Source of the DNA: Ectopseudomonas mendocina
GTDB lineage: Bacteria > Pseudomonadota > Gammaproteobacteria > Pseudomonadales > Pseudomonadaceae
NCBI RefSeq assembly: GCF_007049795.1
Contig: NZ_SCFY01000017.1
Coordinates: 1-64,000, forward strand
DNA length: 64,000 nt
Direction: 5' to 3'
Shown: piece after piece, positions 31,544-40,441 of the stretch
How positions within the stretch are numbered: the stretch's first letter is position 1
Layout: the number at the start of each line of letters is the position of its first letter
Notes under the pieces: generated by a model
Databases searched by the model: none
What the model was told of the DNA's origin: nothing
Seen by the model: the letters and a program-made list of their open reading frames with translations, nothing else
Made by a program: the position numbers and the translations under genes

Positions 31544-31694
31544 CAGAAGACACCAACGTCACTCGTGGCTATCTCTTCCCCGCCCCCTTTCCCACAGATA
31601 AAGGAAGCTGTCACACCCTGCGACAGCCCACGCAGTTACCCTGACAAAGCACCTTGTGTAGGATGAACGCAGACTTCGCAAAAAGGCTGCCCTC

Positions 31695-32159
31695 ATGCTG
31701 TTCGGTGTCGTACTCGTCATCACCTGGCTTATCCTGCTGATCCGCTACCCGACCAAAGCCCTGCCTGTGTCCATGGCCGCGCTGGTCGGTCTCGGCCTGG
31801 TGGCGACCTGGGTGCTCTGGCAGGAAAGCCAGGACGAGCGTTACCTCGCCCATCTCGAATTGCGCCTGAGCTACGACCCGCAGCGCTGCCCCGCTGATCG
31901 TCCGCTGGCCATCGACCTGAAGAACGGCAGCGACGCCGCCCTGCTGGAGCTGCGCTGGGAAGTCGCCGCCTACCGCCCAGGCAACGCCACCAACCTGGCC
32001 CAGCGCCTTTACGAGTCGCCACGCTACAGCGGCCCCGGCGAGCTGCTGCCGGACGCCAGCTGGAGCGACTGTATGCCCCTGCCCGACCTGCGCAGCGGCT
32101 ATCGCCCGGCTACGCTGGAGTTTCGCGCCGAGCGCCTGCAAGGCAAATTCATTCGATAA
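31695..32159 (+). CDS. Small two-helix membrane protein, conserved hypothetical
   Basis: 154 residues. Two N-terminal membrane helices (MLFGVVLVITWLILLI and LPVSMAALVGLGLVATWVLW) are followed by a periplasmic beta-rich domain of about 105 residues (YLAHLELRLSYDPQRCPADR, LRWEVAAYRPGNATN, SWSDCMPLPDLRSGYRPATL) with two cysteines that could pair. Proteins of this kind are sometimes labelled as multidrug transporters, which its size does not support. Monocistronic, between repeats. Confidence 0.7.
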   Translation: MLFGVVLVITWLILLIRYPTKALPVSMAALVGLGLVATWVLWQESQDERYLAHLELRLSYDPQRCPADRPLAIDLKNGSDAALLELRWEVAAYRPGNATNLAQRLYESPRYSGPGELLPDASWSDCMPLPDLRSGYRPATLEFRAERLQGKFIR

Positions 32160-32161
32160 CC

Positions 32162-32230
32162 TGTAGGAGCGAGCTCTGCTCGCGAAGCTTGCGGCGTCAT
32201 ACGCGTTCGCGAGCAGAGCTCGCTCCTACA
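32162..32230. repeat. Perfect 25-bp inverted repeat (TGTAGGAGCGAGC family)
   Basis: Arms 32162-32186 and 32206-32230 are exact reverse complements with a 19-bp centre, beginning TGTAGGAGCGAGCTCTGCTC. A half-copy occurs at about 13451-13476. It follows the small membrane protein gene by two bases and may serve as its transcript terminator. Confidence 0.9.
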
Positions 32231-32375
32231 ATGCTCAACATCCATCGCCAGGGAATCTCCGCCATGCCCCCCCAGCGCGTAGGGCGGACTCAGGAGCCTA
32301 GGCGAACAGTCCGCCATCACCTCAAGCCAAGCCTGCTAAGCTGCAGCCCCATTCGCGTCTCAGGGAGTCCCGCGC

Positions 32376-33206
32376 ATGCCTCAACCCAGCGTTCTCATCA
32401 CTGGTTGTTCCAGCGGCATCGGCCGCGCCCTGGCCGACGCCTTCAGGGCGGCTGGCTACGCGGTGTGGGCCACGGCACGCAAGGACAGTGACCTTGCAGC
32501 GCTCGAGCAGGCGGGGTTCCACGCAGTGCAACTCGACGTCAACGATGGCGACGCGCTGCAGCAGCTAGCCACACGTCTGAGCGAGGAGATCGGCGGCCTC
32601 GATGCACTGATCAACAACGCTGGCTATGGCGCCATGGGCCCGCTGCTCGACGGCGGCGTGGAAGCCATGCAGCGACAGTTCGAAACCAACGTGTTCTCCA
32701 TCGTCGGCGTGACCCGCGCGTTCTTCCCGCTGCTGTGTCGCAGCCGTGGCCTGGTGGTGAATATCGGCAGCGTGTCGTCGGTACTGGTAACGCCCTTCGC
32801 TGGCGCCTACTGCGCCTCCAAGGCAGCGGTGCATGCCTTGAGCGACGCCCTGCGCATGGAGCTGGCGCCCTTCTCCATCGAGGTGATGGAAGTGCAACCA
32901 GGCGCCATCGCCTCCAGTTTCGGTGCCAATGCCAGCCAGCAGGCCGAGGCGCTGATCCGCGAGGATTCGCCCTGGTGGCCGCTGCGCGACGGCATCCGCG
33001 CCCGCGCTCGCGCCTCGCAGGACAACCCGACCCCGGCCAACGACTTTGCCGCGCAACTGCTGGCCGCGGTGCAGCGCGACACACGCCCGCGCCTGCTGCG
33101 CCTGGGCAATGGCAGTCGCGCCCTGCCGCTGCTCGCCACGCTGCTGCCCAAGGCGCTGCTGGAACGGGTTCTGCGCAAACGTTTCGGCCTGGCGCAGCAG
33201 CTGTGA
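32376..33206 (+). CDS. Short-chain dehydrogenase/reductase
   Basis: 276 residues, classical SDR. Cofactor motif VLITGCSSGIGRALADAF (TGxxxGIG), INNAGYGAMGP (NNAG), catalytic Ser in NIGSVSSVLVTPFA and YCASKAAVH (YxxxK), then VQPGAIAS. The C-terminal extension (about 200-276) contains SQDNPTPANDFAAQLLAAVQ, similar to retinol-dehydrogenase-like SDRs acting on lipids or steroids. Substrate unknown. AGGGAG precedes the ATG. It is coupled to the next gene by GTGA. Confidence 0.9.
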   Translation: MPQPSVLITGCSSGIGRALADAFRAAGYAVWATARKDSDLAALEQAGFHAVQLDVNDGDALQQLATRLSEEIGGLDALINNAGYGAMGPLLDGGVEAMQRQFETNVFSIVGVTRAFFPLLCRSRGLVVNIGSVSSVLVTPFAGAYCASKAAVHALSDALRMELAPFSIEVMEVQPGAIASSFGANASQQAEALIREDSPWWPLRDGIRARARASQDNPTPANDFAAQLLAAVQRDTRPRLLRLGNGSRALPLLATLLPKALLERVLRKRFGLAQQL

Positions 33207-33571
33207 GCCATGGCCTGCCCGTGCGCTACTACGCCGCTGCGGGAGTGATCGCCGCTGTGCTGCTGAACCTGCTGCTGCGCACCTTCGTGCGTCTGGGCGG
33301 CGTGTTCACCACCCTGCTGATCGCCGCCGCCATCGCTGCCGGTCTGGCACTGGTGTTTCACTGGCGAAGCGGGCGCGCGCCGAGCAACGCCGAGCGCTGG
33401 CGCTTCACCCTGCTCTATGGCGGCGCGCTTGGGCTGCTCTATCTCGGCTTGCTGGGCATGATGTACCTGCAGGACACGCCCAGCCCCATGGGCCTGTTTC
33501 TGTTCAGCCTGCACTACCTCTGCTACCCGGTGCTGGCCTGGCTGGCGTTTTCGCCACGTTATGGCCGCTGA
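33203..33571 (+). CDS. Four-helix small membrane protein
   Basis: 122 residues from a GTG start that overlaps the SDR stop (GTGA at 33203-33206); the open frame further upstream is a shadow. Four hydrophobic helices (YYAAAGVIAAVLLNLLLRTF, GVFTTLLIAAAIAAGLALVF, FTLLYGGALGLLYLGLLGMM, GLFLFSLHYLCYPVLAWLAF). No family is recognised. Co-transcribed with the SDR gene, which suggests a shared envelope or lipid role, but that is inference. Confidence 0.65.
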   Translation: MSHGLPVRYYAAAGVIAAVLLNLLLRTFVRLGGVFTTLLIAAAIAAGLALVFHWRSGRAPSNAERWRFTLLYGGALGLLYLGLLGMMYLQDTPSPMGLFLFSLHYLCYPVLAWLAFSPRYGR

Positions 33572-33592
33572 TTCCGCCAGGAAACCATCTGC

Positions 33593-34753
33593 ATGCTGCA
33601 TACCCTCGCCGTCGCCAACTACCGCTCGATCAACAGCCTGATCCTGCCGCTGGGCCGGCTCAACCTGATCACCGGCGCCAACGGCAGCGGCAAGTCCAAC
33701 CTCTACCGCGCCCTGCGCCTGCTGGCGGAAACCGCACAAGGTGGAGTGGTCAACGCGCTGGCGCGCGAAGGTGGGCTGGAGTCGAGTTTCTGGGCCGGGC
33801 CGGAGAAGATTTCCCGGCGCATGCGCTGCGGCGAGGTACCCGTACAGGGCGGCCCACGGCAGAACGTGATGCGTCTACGTCTGGGGTTTGCCGGAGAGGA
33901 TTTCGGCTATGCCATCGCCCTGGGTCTACCCGAGCCAAGCAGTTCGGCCTTCGCCCTCGACCCGGAGATCAAGCGTGAATGCATCTGGGCCGGCGCCAGC
34001 TATCGCCCCGCCTCGCTGTTGGTGGATCGCGCCGGGCCCATGGTACGTATGCGTGAAGGACGCAGCTGGCAGGTATTGGCCCAGCACATGCCGAACTACG
34101 ACAGCCTGTTCGACCAGATCGGCAACGACCCGAATTGCCTGGAAGTCTTCCGGCTACGCGAAACCATCCGCCGCTGGCGCTTCTACGATCACTTTCGCAG
34201 CGATGCCGAGGCACCCGCGCGCCAACCGCAACTGGGCACACGCACGCCAGTGCTGCATCACGATGGCCGTGACCTGGCCGCCGCGCTGCAGACTATCCGC
34301 GAGATAGGCGACCGCGCCGCACTGGACGCCGCCATCGACGACGCCTTTCCCGGCAGCCGTCTGCATATCGATTCTCAAGCGGGTGGGCGCTTCGCCGTGG
34401 AGCTGCGCCAGGAAGGCTTGCTGCGCCCGCTGAGCGCTGCAGAACTGTCCGACGGTACATTGCGCTACCTGCTGCTGGTCGCCGCCCTGCTCACGCCACG
34501 GCCGCCTTCATTGATGGTGCTCAACGAGCCGGAAACCAGCCTGCATCCGGATCTATTGCCAGCACTCGGTCGCCTGATCATCGCTGCCTCGAAGCAGACC
34601 CAGGTGTGGGTCGTCTCCCATGCCAGCCGCCTGATCGCCACGCTCAAGGAAAGCCTCGACTGCAACACCCTGGAGCTGGACAAGCAGCTCGGTCAGACCT
34701 GCATCCGCGGCCAGGGCATGCTCGACGAGCCGCCCTGGCATTGGCCGGATTGA
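33593..34753 (+). CDS. AAA-family (RecF/SMC-type) ATPase
   Basis: 386 residues. Walker A LITGANGSGKSNLYRAL is near the N-terminus (about 25-41). The ABC-type signature region PLSAAELSDGTLRYLLLVAA is followed by Walker B SLMVLNEPETSLHPDLLPAL and the H-loop VWVVSHASRLIATL. This is the AAA_21-like arrangement of chromosomal single-gene ATPases. No nuclease (TOPRIM) domain is fused and no effector gene is next to it, so a defence role is not supported. It begins 22 bases after the small membrane protein and may share its transcript. Confidence 0.85.
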   Translation: MLHTLAVANYRSINSLILPLGRLNLITGANGSGKSNLYRALRLLAETAQGGVVNALAREGGLESSFWAGPEKISRRMRCGEVPVQGGPRQNVMRLRLGFAGEDFGYAIALGLPEPSSSAFALDPEIKRECIWAGASYRPASLLVDRAGPMVRMREGRSWQVLAQHMPNYDSLFDQIGNDPNCLEVFRLRETIRRWRFYDHFRSDAEAPARQPQLGTRTPVLHHDGRDLAAALQTIREIGDRAALDAAIDDAFPGSRLHIDSQAGGRFAVELRQEGLLRPLSAAELSDGTLRYLLLVAALLTPRPPSLMVLNEPETSLHPDLLPALGRLIIAASKQTQVWVVSHASRLIATLKESLDCNTLELDKQLGQTCIRGQGMLDEPPWHWPD

Positions 34754-34778
34754 AACCTGCGGATTGATACGAACAACC

Positions 34779-34860
34779 TGTAGGGTGCGCCGCGCGCACC
34801 GGCTTCTGATCGCTATCAGCTACGGTCCAGCAAAGCGCGGTGCGCACAGCGCACCCTACG
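34779..34860. repeat. GTAGGGTGCGCC inverted repeat
   Basis: TGTAGGGTGCGCCGCGCGCA at the left is matched by TGCGCACAGCGCACCCTACG ending at 34860. It belongs to the family at 10032-10127 and lies between the convergent ATPase and trxB genes. Confidence 0.85.
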
Positions 34861-34865
34861 TGTTC

Positions 34866-35813
34866 TCACAGCCCGTCGAGATAGCGCTCGACATCCAGCG
34901 CGGCCATGCAGCCGGCACCGGCCGAAGTGATCGCCTGGCGATAGACCGAGTCGGCCACGTCACCGGCAGCGAACACGCCAGGAATGCTGGTCGCGGTGGC
35001 ATTGCCCTCGCGCCCGCCATTGCCCACCAGATAACCATCCTTCAGCGCCAGCTGGCCCTCGAACAGGCTGGTATTGGGCGTGTGACCGATGGCAACGAAC
35101 AGTCCATCCACCTTCAGCTCGCGATAGGCACCGCCGTATTGCTTGAGGCGTACGCCGGTGACACCGCTGGCATCGCCCAGCACTTCGTCGACCTCGGCAT
35201 TGAGCTGCAGCTCGATCTTGCCCTCGGCGACCCGCTCCTGCAGTTTGTTCTGCAGGATCTTCTCGGCACGAAAGGCGTTGCGGCGATGGATCAACGTGAC
35301 CTTGCTGGCGATATTGGCCAGGTACAGCGCCTCTTCCACCGCCGTATTGCCGCCGCCAACCACGGCCACCTCACGGCCGCGATAGAAGAAACCATCGCAG
35401 GTCGCACAGGCTGATACGCCACGGCCCATGAACGCCTCTTCACTGGGCAGCCCCAGGTAACGCGCGCTGGCACCGGTGGCGATGATCAGCGCGTCGCAGC
35501 TATAGGTGCCGCTGTCGCCAACCAGGGTGAACGGCTTGCCGGCCAGATCCACGGCGTTGATATGGTCGAAGACGATCTCGGTCTCGAAGCGCTCGGCATG
35601 CTCCTGCATGCGCTGCATCAGCGCCGGGCCGGTCAGGCCATGCGGGTCACCCGGCCAGTTGTCTACTTCGGTGGTGGTGGTCAGTTGGCCACCGGCCTGG
35701 ATACCAGTGATCAGCAGCGGTTTCAGATTGGCGCGGGCGGCATAGACGGCAGCGCTATAACCGGCAGGGCCGGAACCCAGAATGATGACGCGGGCATGAC
35801 GAACGGCAGACAT
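34866..35813 (-). CDS. trxB: Thioredoxin reductase TrxB
   Basis: 315 residues from ATG 35813 with AAGGAG upstream; the frame continues upstream without evidence of coding. An FAD motif VIILGSGPAGYSAAVYAARA, the redox-active CATC pair (Cys136, Cys139 in GVSACATCDGFF), an NADPH motif VVGGGNTAVEEALYL and a C-terminal FAD loop GVFAAGDVADSVYRQAITSA are present. It reduces thioredoxin with NADPH. Divergent from cysZ. Confidence 0.97.
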   Translation of the reverse strand: MSAVRHARVIILGSGPAGYSAAVYAARANLKPLLITGIQAGGQLTTTTEVDNWPGDPHGLTGPALMQRMQEHAERFETEIVFDHINAVDLAGKPFTLVGDSGTYSCDALIIATGASARYLGLPSEEAFMGRGVSACATCDGFFYRGREVAVVGGGNTAVEEALYLANIASKVTLIHRRNAFRAEKILQNKLQERVAEGKIELQLNAEVDEVLGDASGVTGVRLKQYGGAYRELKVDGLFVAIGHTPNTSLFEGQLALKDGYLVGNGGREGNATATSIPGVFAAGDVADSVYRQAITSAGAGCMAALDVERYLDGL

Positions 35814-36073
35814 CGCTAACTCCTTGCAAGCCCACAGGGCCGGCAGGCCAGAATAAAAAGGGACTCTCGAAGCACTAGGGGAAGGCTTGGAAGGATGAGA
35901 GCCCCGCATAACGGAAACTGTGCGCAAGGCTATCGAGGCGGCTGGCGAAGCGGAAATATCCATTGCCAATTCCGCGAATAGAATCCGACTATGGCTGCCA
36001 GGCGCCCGTCTGAACTTTCGCCTCGGCGGCGAAGTCGGTATGGTCGCGCGCATCAACCACTCAGGAGACCGCC

Positions 36074-36838
36074 ATGCCCGCCGCCCCCGTCCTGTCCGGC
36101 CCGCAATACCTGCGAGAAGGCCTGAGGCTGGTACTCAGCCCCGGCCTGCGCCTTTTCGTGCTTCTGCCGCTGGCGGTCAATCTGATTCTGTTCGTCACCA
36201 TGATCAGCTTTGCCGTGCAGCAGTTCAGCGGTTGGGTCGACACCTTCATGCCCACCCTGCCGAGCTGGCTGAGCTTTCTGCAGTACATCCTCTGGCCGCT
36301 ATTCGTGGTGCTGGTACTGCTGATGGTGTTCTTTACCTTCACCCTGCTGGCCAACATCATCGCCGCGCCGTTCAACGGTTTTCTTGCAGAGAAGGTCGAG
36401 GTGGTGGCGCGTGGCGAGGATCACTTCCCACCGTTCAGCTGGGCCGAGCTGGCGGCCATGGTGCCGCGCACCATGGGCCGCGAGATGCGCAAGCTGGGTT
36501 ACTTTCTGCCACGCGCCATCGGTCTGCTGATCCTCAGCTTCATCCCGGTGGTTAACCTGGTCGCCGCGCCACTGTGGCTGCTGTTCGGCGTGTGGATGAT
36601 GGCCGTGCAGTACATCGACTACCCGGCGGACAACAACAAGATGAGCTGGCAGGACATGCTCGCCTGGCTGCGCGAGAAACGTTGGCAAAGCCTGAGCTTC
36701 GGCGGCATCACCTACGCCGCACTGCTGGTGCCGGGGCTGAATATCCTGATGATGCCAGCCGCCGTGGCCGGCGCCACTTTGTTCTGGGTGCGCGAGCGCG
36801 GTGAGCAGGCGCTAGGTTCGCGCAAGGACATCGTGTAA
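36074..36838 (+). CDS. cysZ: Sulfate transporter CysZ
   Basis: 254 residues. Inner-membrane sulfate importer of assimilatory metabolism. The conserved start GPQYLREGLRLVLSPGLRLF is followed by helices LPLAVNLILFVTMISFAVQQ, WPLFVVLVLLMVFFTFTLLA and LLILSFIPVVNLVAAPLWLL. The family stretches NIIAAPFNGFLAEKVE and AVQYIDYPADNNKMSW are intact. AGGAG precedes the ATG. Its last codons overlap, tail to tail, the SRPBCC-like frame on the other strand by 27 bp. Confidence 0.93.
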   Translation: MPAAPVLSGPQYLREGLRLVLSPGLRLFVLLPLAVNLILFVTMISFAVQQFSGWVDTFMPTLPSWLSFLQYILWPLFVVLVLLMVFFTFTLLANIIAAPFNGFLAEKVEVVARGEDHFPPFSWAELAAMVPRTMGREMRKLGYFLPRAIGLLILSFIPVVNLVAAPLWLLFGVWMMAVQYIDYPADNNKMSWQDMLAWLREKRWQSLSFGGITYAALLVPGLNILMMPAAVAGATLFWVRERGEQALGSRKDIV

Positions 36839-37126
36839 CGCCTGCATCGAGGCCTGCGACTCGCGTTCGATGCGCCTGCGCATGAACAGGTCATTGGCCA
36901 GGCGCATCGGCCAGCTGGCGAAACCGTATTCGAGGGTGCGCACGAGCTCGCAGCCGCCCTCCACCGCCACGCACTCGTAGGTCAGCAGCAAATGCAGGCA
37001 ATGCTCGCCCTGGGCGCTGGCCTGCCAACGCTGGACCGGCTGATAGTCGAGCACGTCCCAGCGCAGATGCCCGCCGTGAAGATCAGCCTGATCAGGCATC
37101 GCCAGCAGCACCACGACCCGGCACAT
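36812..37126 (-). CDS. SRPBCC-like protein, N-terminally short, possibly a pseudogene
   Basis: 104 residues. The C-terminal half matches the SRPBCC (START-like) ligand-binding fold: HCLHLLLTYECVAVEGGCEL, VRTLEYGFASWPMRLANDLF, MRRRIERESQASMQALHDVL. Typical members have about 140-150 residues with a first strand and helix that are missing here. On the minus strand an in-frame TAG lies nine bases before the ATG, and the sequence above it (GEQAVQLFA) looks like coding continuation. The gene may therefore be broken by a stop, or truncated by the divergent glycosyltransferase gene. Confidence 0.5.
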   Translation of the reverse strand: MCRVVVLLAMPDQADLHGGHLRWDVLDYQPVQRWQASAQGEHCLHLLLTYECVAVEGGCELVRTLEYGFASWPMRLANDLFMRRRIERESQASMQALHDVLART

Positions 37127-37223
37127 GCCTGGCTACGCGAACAACTGCACGGCCTGCTCGCCTGACACATAACCGCAATCGAAACGTCATGTGCCCTACA
37201 TGACCCAGGCAGAGACTGGGCTT

Positions 37224-38441
37224 ATGAACGCACCGTCTCTACATATCGCGCTGATCAGCGAAACCTTCCCGCCGGAAATCAACGGCGTGGCCAACACCCT
37301 CGGTCGCCTGGTCGACGGCCTGCGTGGCCGTGGCCACCGCGTGCAACTGATACGGCCGCGCCAGGAGATCGACCACACGCAGGACGCCGACGGTGACCTG
37401 CTGCTGACCCGCGGCTGGCCGCTACCCGGCTACCCCGGCCTGCAATGGGGCCAGTCGTCGCTGCACAAGCTGCTCAGGCGCTGGCAGCGGCAACGCCCGG
37501 ACGTGCTTTACATCGCCACCGAAGGCCCGCTGGGCCTGTCCGCTTTGCGCGCGGCCAGACGCTTGGCGATCCCAGTCGTAAGTGGTTTTCACACCAACTT
37601 CCAGCAGTACACCGGGCACTACGGCATCGGCCTGCTGACCCGGGCGATGACCAACTACCTGCGCTGGTTCCACAACCGCACGCAACTGACTCTGGTGCCG
37701 AGTATTGGCCAGAAGGTCGACCTCGAACGCCGCGACTTCGAACGCCTGGCCTTGCTCGCCCGTGGTGTCGACAGCCAGCTGTTCCATCCACGCCGACGCA
37801 GCGACGCCCTGCGCGAAAGCTGGGGCCTGGGGCCGGATGATCTGGCCGTGCTGCATGTCGGACGCCTGGCTGCAGAGAAGAATCTCGGCTTGCTGGTCAA
37901 GGCCTTCAAAGCCTTGCGGCAGGCTCATCCACAACGCCGTATGCGCCTGATTCTGGTGGGGGACGGACCACTGCGCGCCAGCCTGCAGGCGCAGCTGCCG
38001 GAGGCGCTTTTCTGCGGTCTGCAGCGCGGTGAAACGCTGGCCGAGCACTACGCGTCAGGTGACCTGTTTCTGTTTCCCAGCCTGTCGGAAACCTTCGGCA
38101 ACGTGGTGCTGGAGGCCCTGGCCTCGAGCCTCGGCGTGGTGGCGTTCGACCAGGCAGCGGCCGCCCAACATATCCATCACGGCCACAATGGCCTGCTCGC
38201 CCGTCCCGGTGACGAGGCAGGCTTCTGCGAAGCCGCCTGTGAATTACTGGGTGATGCGGAGGTACTGCGGCACATCCGCCTCAACGCCCGCCGACATGCC
38301 AGCCATCTGAGCTGGGACGACATCGTCGCGCTGTTCGAACAGCACCTGCGCAGTGCCATGCAGCCGGCGCCCGAACGGACAAAGCCAGTGCACCTCGACT
38401 CCCCGGTGGCGATCCCGAGCAAAACCTCAGATTCCCCGTAG
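37224..38441 (+). CDS. GT4-family glycosyltransferase
   Basis: About 405 residues; in-frame starts at GTG 37191 and ATG 37200 are possible but none has a good ribosome-binding site, so the ATG directly before HIALISETFPPEINGVANTL was chosen. A GT-B enzyme: the N-terminal domain has VVSGFHTNFQQYTGHYGIGL; the C-terminal donor-binding domain has AVLHVGRLAAEKNLGLLVKA, LILVGDGPLRASLQ and the E-x7-E region FPSLSETFGNVVLEALASSL. This resembles the PimB/MgtA-like lipid glycosyltransferases of Pseudomonas. The last 25 residues are low-complexity and poorly conserved in appearance. Confidence 0.85.
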   Translation: MNAPSLHIALISETFPPEINGVANTLGRLVDGLRGRGHRVQLIRPRQEIDHTQDADGDLLLTRGWPLPGYPGLQWGQSSLHKLLRRWQRQRPDVLYIATEGPLGLSALRAARRLAIPVVSGFHTNFQQYTGHYGIGLLTRAMTNYLRWFHNRTQLTLVPSIGQKVDLERRDFERLALLARGVDSQLFHPRRRSDALRESWGLGPDDLAVLHVGRLAAEKNLGLLVKAFKALRQAHPQRRMRLILVGDGPLRASLQAQLPEALFCGLQRGETLAEHYASGDLFLFPSLSETFGNVVLEALASSLGVVAFDQAAAAQHIHHGHNGLLARPGDEAGFCEAACELLGDAEVLRHIRLNARRHASHLSWDDIVALFEQHLRSAMQPAPERTKPVHLDSPVAIPSKTSDSP

Positions 38442-38514
38442 GGTGCGCCGTGCGCAACGCGCACCTGACGCGATGCCGAACTGGTTCGTGCGGCGCCCCA
38501 TCAAACAGCAGGCG

Positions 38515-38540
38515 TAAAAAAGCCCCGATGTGCCGGGGCT
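38515..38540 (-). terminator. Terminator of the old yellow enzyme gene
   Basis: AGCCCCG (38521-38527) pairs with CGGGGCT (38534-38540), followed on the minus strand by TTTTTT. It lies about 40 bases after the stop at 38581. A half GTAGGGTGCGCC repeat sits just beyond, at 38441-38467. Confidence 0.8.
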
Positions 38541-38580
38541 GAAACGGGGCGTCGGATCGCGACGCCCGATAGAAACGGAC

Positions 38581-39690
38581 TCAGACCAGCGTGGTCAGCG
38601 CATCGCGGCTGAACGGCAGGACGTCCTGCTCGCGGCCTTCACGCACCTTCAACGCCCAGTCCGGGTCGACCAGCAACGCGCGGCCCACGGCGACCAGATC
38701 AAACTCCTCCTTGTTCAGGCGCTCGAGCAGGTTTTCCAGGCTGGCTGGCTCGGCCACTTTGTCGGTCTTGACCATGAACTGCAGGAACTCGCCATCCAGA
38801 CCTACGCTGCCGACGGTGATGGTCGGCTTGCCGGTGAGCTTACGCGTCCAGCCGGCCAGGTTGAGGTCGCTGCCTTCGAACTCCGGCTCCCAGAAGCGGC
38901 GGGTCGAGCAATGGAAGATATCCACGCCAGCGTCGGACAGCGGTTTGAGGAAGGCCTCCAGCTGCTCCGGGGTCTGCACCAGGCGCGCGGTGTAGTCCTG
39001 CTGCTTCCACTGCGAGTAACGCAGGATGATCGGGAAGTCCGGGCCGACCGCCGCACGCACGGCCTGGATCAGCTCGATGGCGAAACGCGAACGCGCCGCC
39101 AGGTCACCACCATAGCCGTCGGTACGCTGGTTGCTGCCTTCCCAGAAGAACTGGTCGATCAGGTAGCCGTGGGCGCCATGGATCTCCACGCCATCCATGC
39201 CGATGGCCTTGGCGTCGCGCGCAGCCTGGGCGAAGGCAGCGATCACCTCGTCGATATCGGCCTGGGTCATGCCATGCACGACCACCTGGCCGTCCTTGAC
39301 CTTCTCCATCGGGCCAAAGCCAGGAACGCTGGCATCCGGCTCGGTGCCCAACTTGCGCACGTTACCCACGTGCCAGAGCTGCGGGACGATCTTGCCGCCT
39401 TCGGCGTGCACCGCGTCGACCACCTGCTTCCAGCCGGCCAGGGCGTCTTCGCCGTAGAAACGTGGCACGTTCGGATAGCCGTTGGAAGCCTTGTGCCCGA
39501 CCGTGGTGCCCTCGGTGACGATCAGGCCAACGCCCGCGGCAGCACGGCGACGGTAATACTCGACAACCTTGGCGTTGGGCACGCCACCGGGCGAGAAGGA
39601 GCGGGTCATCGGCGCCATGACCACACGGGTCGGCAGCTCCAGGTTACCGAGGCGGAACGGGGCGAACAGGGCTTGAACGGGAGCGCTCAT
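38581..39690 (-). CDS. NADH:flavin oxidoreductase (old yellow enzyme, NemA/XenB-like)
   Basis: 369 residues forming an FMN-binding TIM barrel. FAPFRLGNLELPTRVVMAPM, IVPQLWHVGN, and the conserved HGAHGYLIDQFFWEGSNQRT ... GYGGDLAARSRFAIELIQAV carry the substrate His pair and FMN contacts. LVAVGRALLVDPDWALKV binds the phosphate. Family members reduce nitro compounds, N-ethylmaleimide and enones. GAGGAAAG precedes the ATG. A TetR gene lies 27 bases upstream on the same strand, the usual regulator-enzyme arrangement. Confidence 0.92.
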   Translation of the reverse strand: MSAPVQALFAPFRLGNLELPTRVVMAPMTRSFSPGGVPNAKVVEYYRRRAAAGVGLIVTEGTTVGHKASNGYPNVPRFYGEDALAGWKQVVDAVHAEGGKIVPQLWHVGNVRKLGTEPDASVPGFGPMEKVKDGQVVVHGMTQADIDEVIAAFAQAARDAKAIGMDGVEIHGAHGYLIDQFFWEGSNQRTDGYGGDLAARSRFAIELIQAVRAAVGPDFPIILRYSQWKQQDYTARLVQTPEQLEAFLKPLSDAGVDIFHCSTRRFWEPEFEGSDLNLAGWTRKLTGKPTITVGSVGLDGEFLQFMVKTDKVAEPASLENLLERLNKEEFDLVAVGRALLVDPDWALKVREGREQDVLPFSRDALTTLV

Positions 39691-39717
39691 GATCTTTCCT
39701 CTGGGGTTGAACGGTAA

Positions 39718-40320
39718 TCAGGCCTGCAGCAAACGCTCCAGGCGGGTGACAAAAGCTTCCAGCGGCTGCAGGTTGCGGCCCACCTTGAGGCGGGCGAGCA
39801 CGCCCTGCCAGGCGTCGCTGATGAAGGTGGCGAGGTTGCCGCAGTCCTCGTCGACCGGCAGTTCGCCGACGGCCTGCGCCTGCTCCAGGCAATTGCGCAG
39901 AATGTCCACCGAGGCCTGCTGAATCGCCGCGACCTCGGCGCCGATCGCCGGCAGCATCTCGCTCATCTCGAAACTCAGGCTACCGATGAAACAGTGGTAC
40001 TGCGGCGTGTCCTGCCGGGCGAAATGCGCCAGCAGGTCGCGGTAATAAGCGAGGATGCGCGCACGCGGGCTTAACGCCGGATCATTCAGCGCCTGGGCAT
40101 AACGCGCCAAGCGCGGCCGATAGATGAAGGCCAGCGCCTGCAGGGCGAAGTCTTCCTTGCTGGCGAAATAGTGATAGAAGCTGCCCTTGGGAATCCCGGC
40201 CGCCTGGACGATCTCCAGAACACCGGTGCCGTGGTAGCCGCGACGCGTCATCACCGCCGAGCCTTTGCTCAGGATCAGATCGCGCTTGTCGAGTCGAATG
40301 CTGTTCATGGCGCCGAGCAT
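39718..40320 (-). CDS. TetR/AcrR-family regulator (NemR-like position)
   Basis: About 200 residues (a second start four codons later is equally plausible). An N-terminal helix-turn-helix (about 12-55) contains ILSKGSAVMTRRGYHGTGVL, EIVQAAGIPKGSFYHYFASK and EDFALQAL. The C-terminal ligand domain contains YYRDLLAHFARQDTPQYHCF with a Cys, and FISDAWQGVLARLKVGRNLQ. It is the promoter-proximal gene of a pair with the old yellow enzyme, which it probably represses until an electrophile binds. Confidence 0.88.
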   Translation of the reverse strand: MLGAMNSIRLDKRDLILSKGSAVMTRRGYHGTGVLEIVQAAGIPKGSFYHYFASKEDFALQALAFIYRPRLARYAQALNDPALSPRARILAYYRDLLAHFARQDTPQYHCFIGSLSFEMSEMLPAIGAEVAAIQQASVDILRNCLEQAQAVGELPVDEDCGNLATFISDAWQGVLARLKVGRNLQPLEAFVTRLERLLQA

Positions 40321-40380
40321 ATGACCGGTCGTCTCGCCCAGCCCAGCACTATTGATATTGGTGATTAATGACTAGAACAC

Positions 40381-40434
40381 GTAGGGCGGGTGCAACCCGC
40401 CGCTAGCCAATCTGGCGGGTTACACCCGCCCTAC
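40381..40434. repeat. GTAGGGCGGGTG inverted repeat
   Basis: GTAGGGCGGGTGCAACCCGC at 40381 and its near-perfect complement ending CACCCGCCCTAC at 40434 form a 21-bp stem with one mismatch. It separates the TetR promoter region from the end of pgeF. Confidence 0.85.
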
Positions 40435-40441
40435 TTCACGC

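Noticed and set aside
33593..34753. AAA ATPase as part of a phage-defence system
   Set aside because: No fused nuclease, no adjacent effector, core genomic surroundings and normal base composition; a solitary housekeeping ATPase is the simpler reading.
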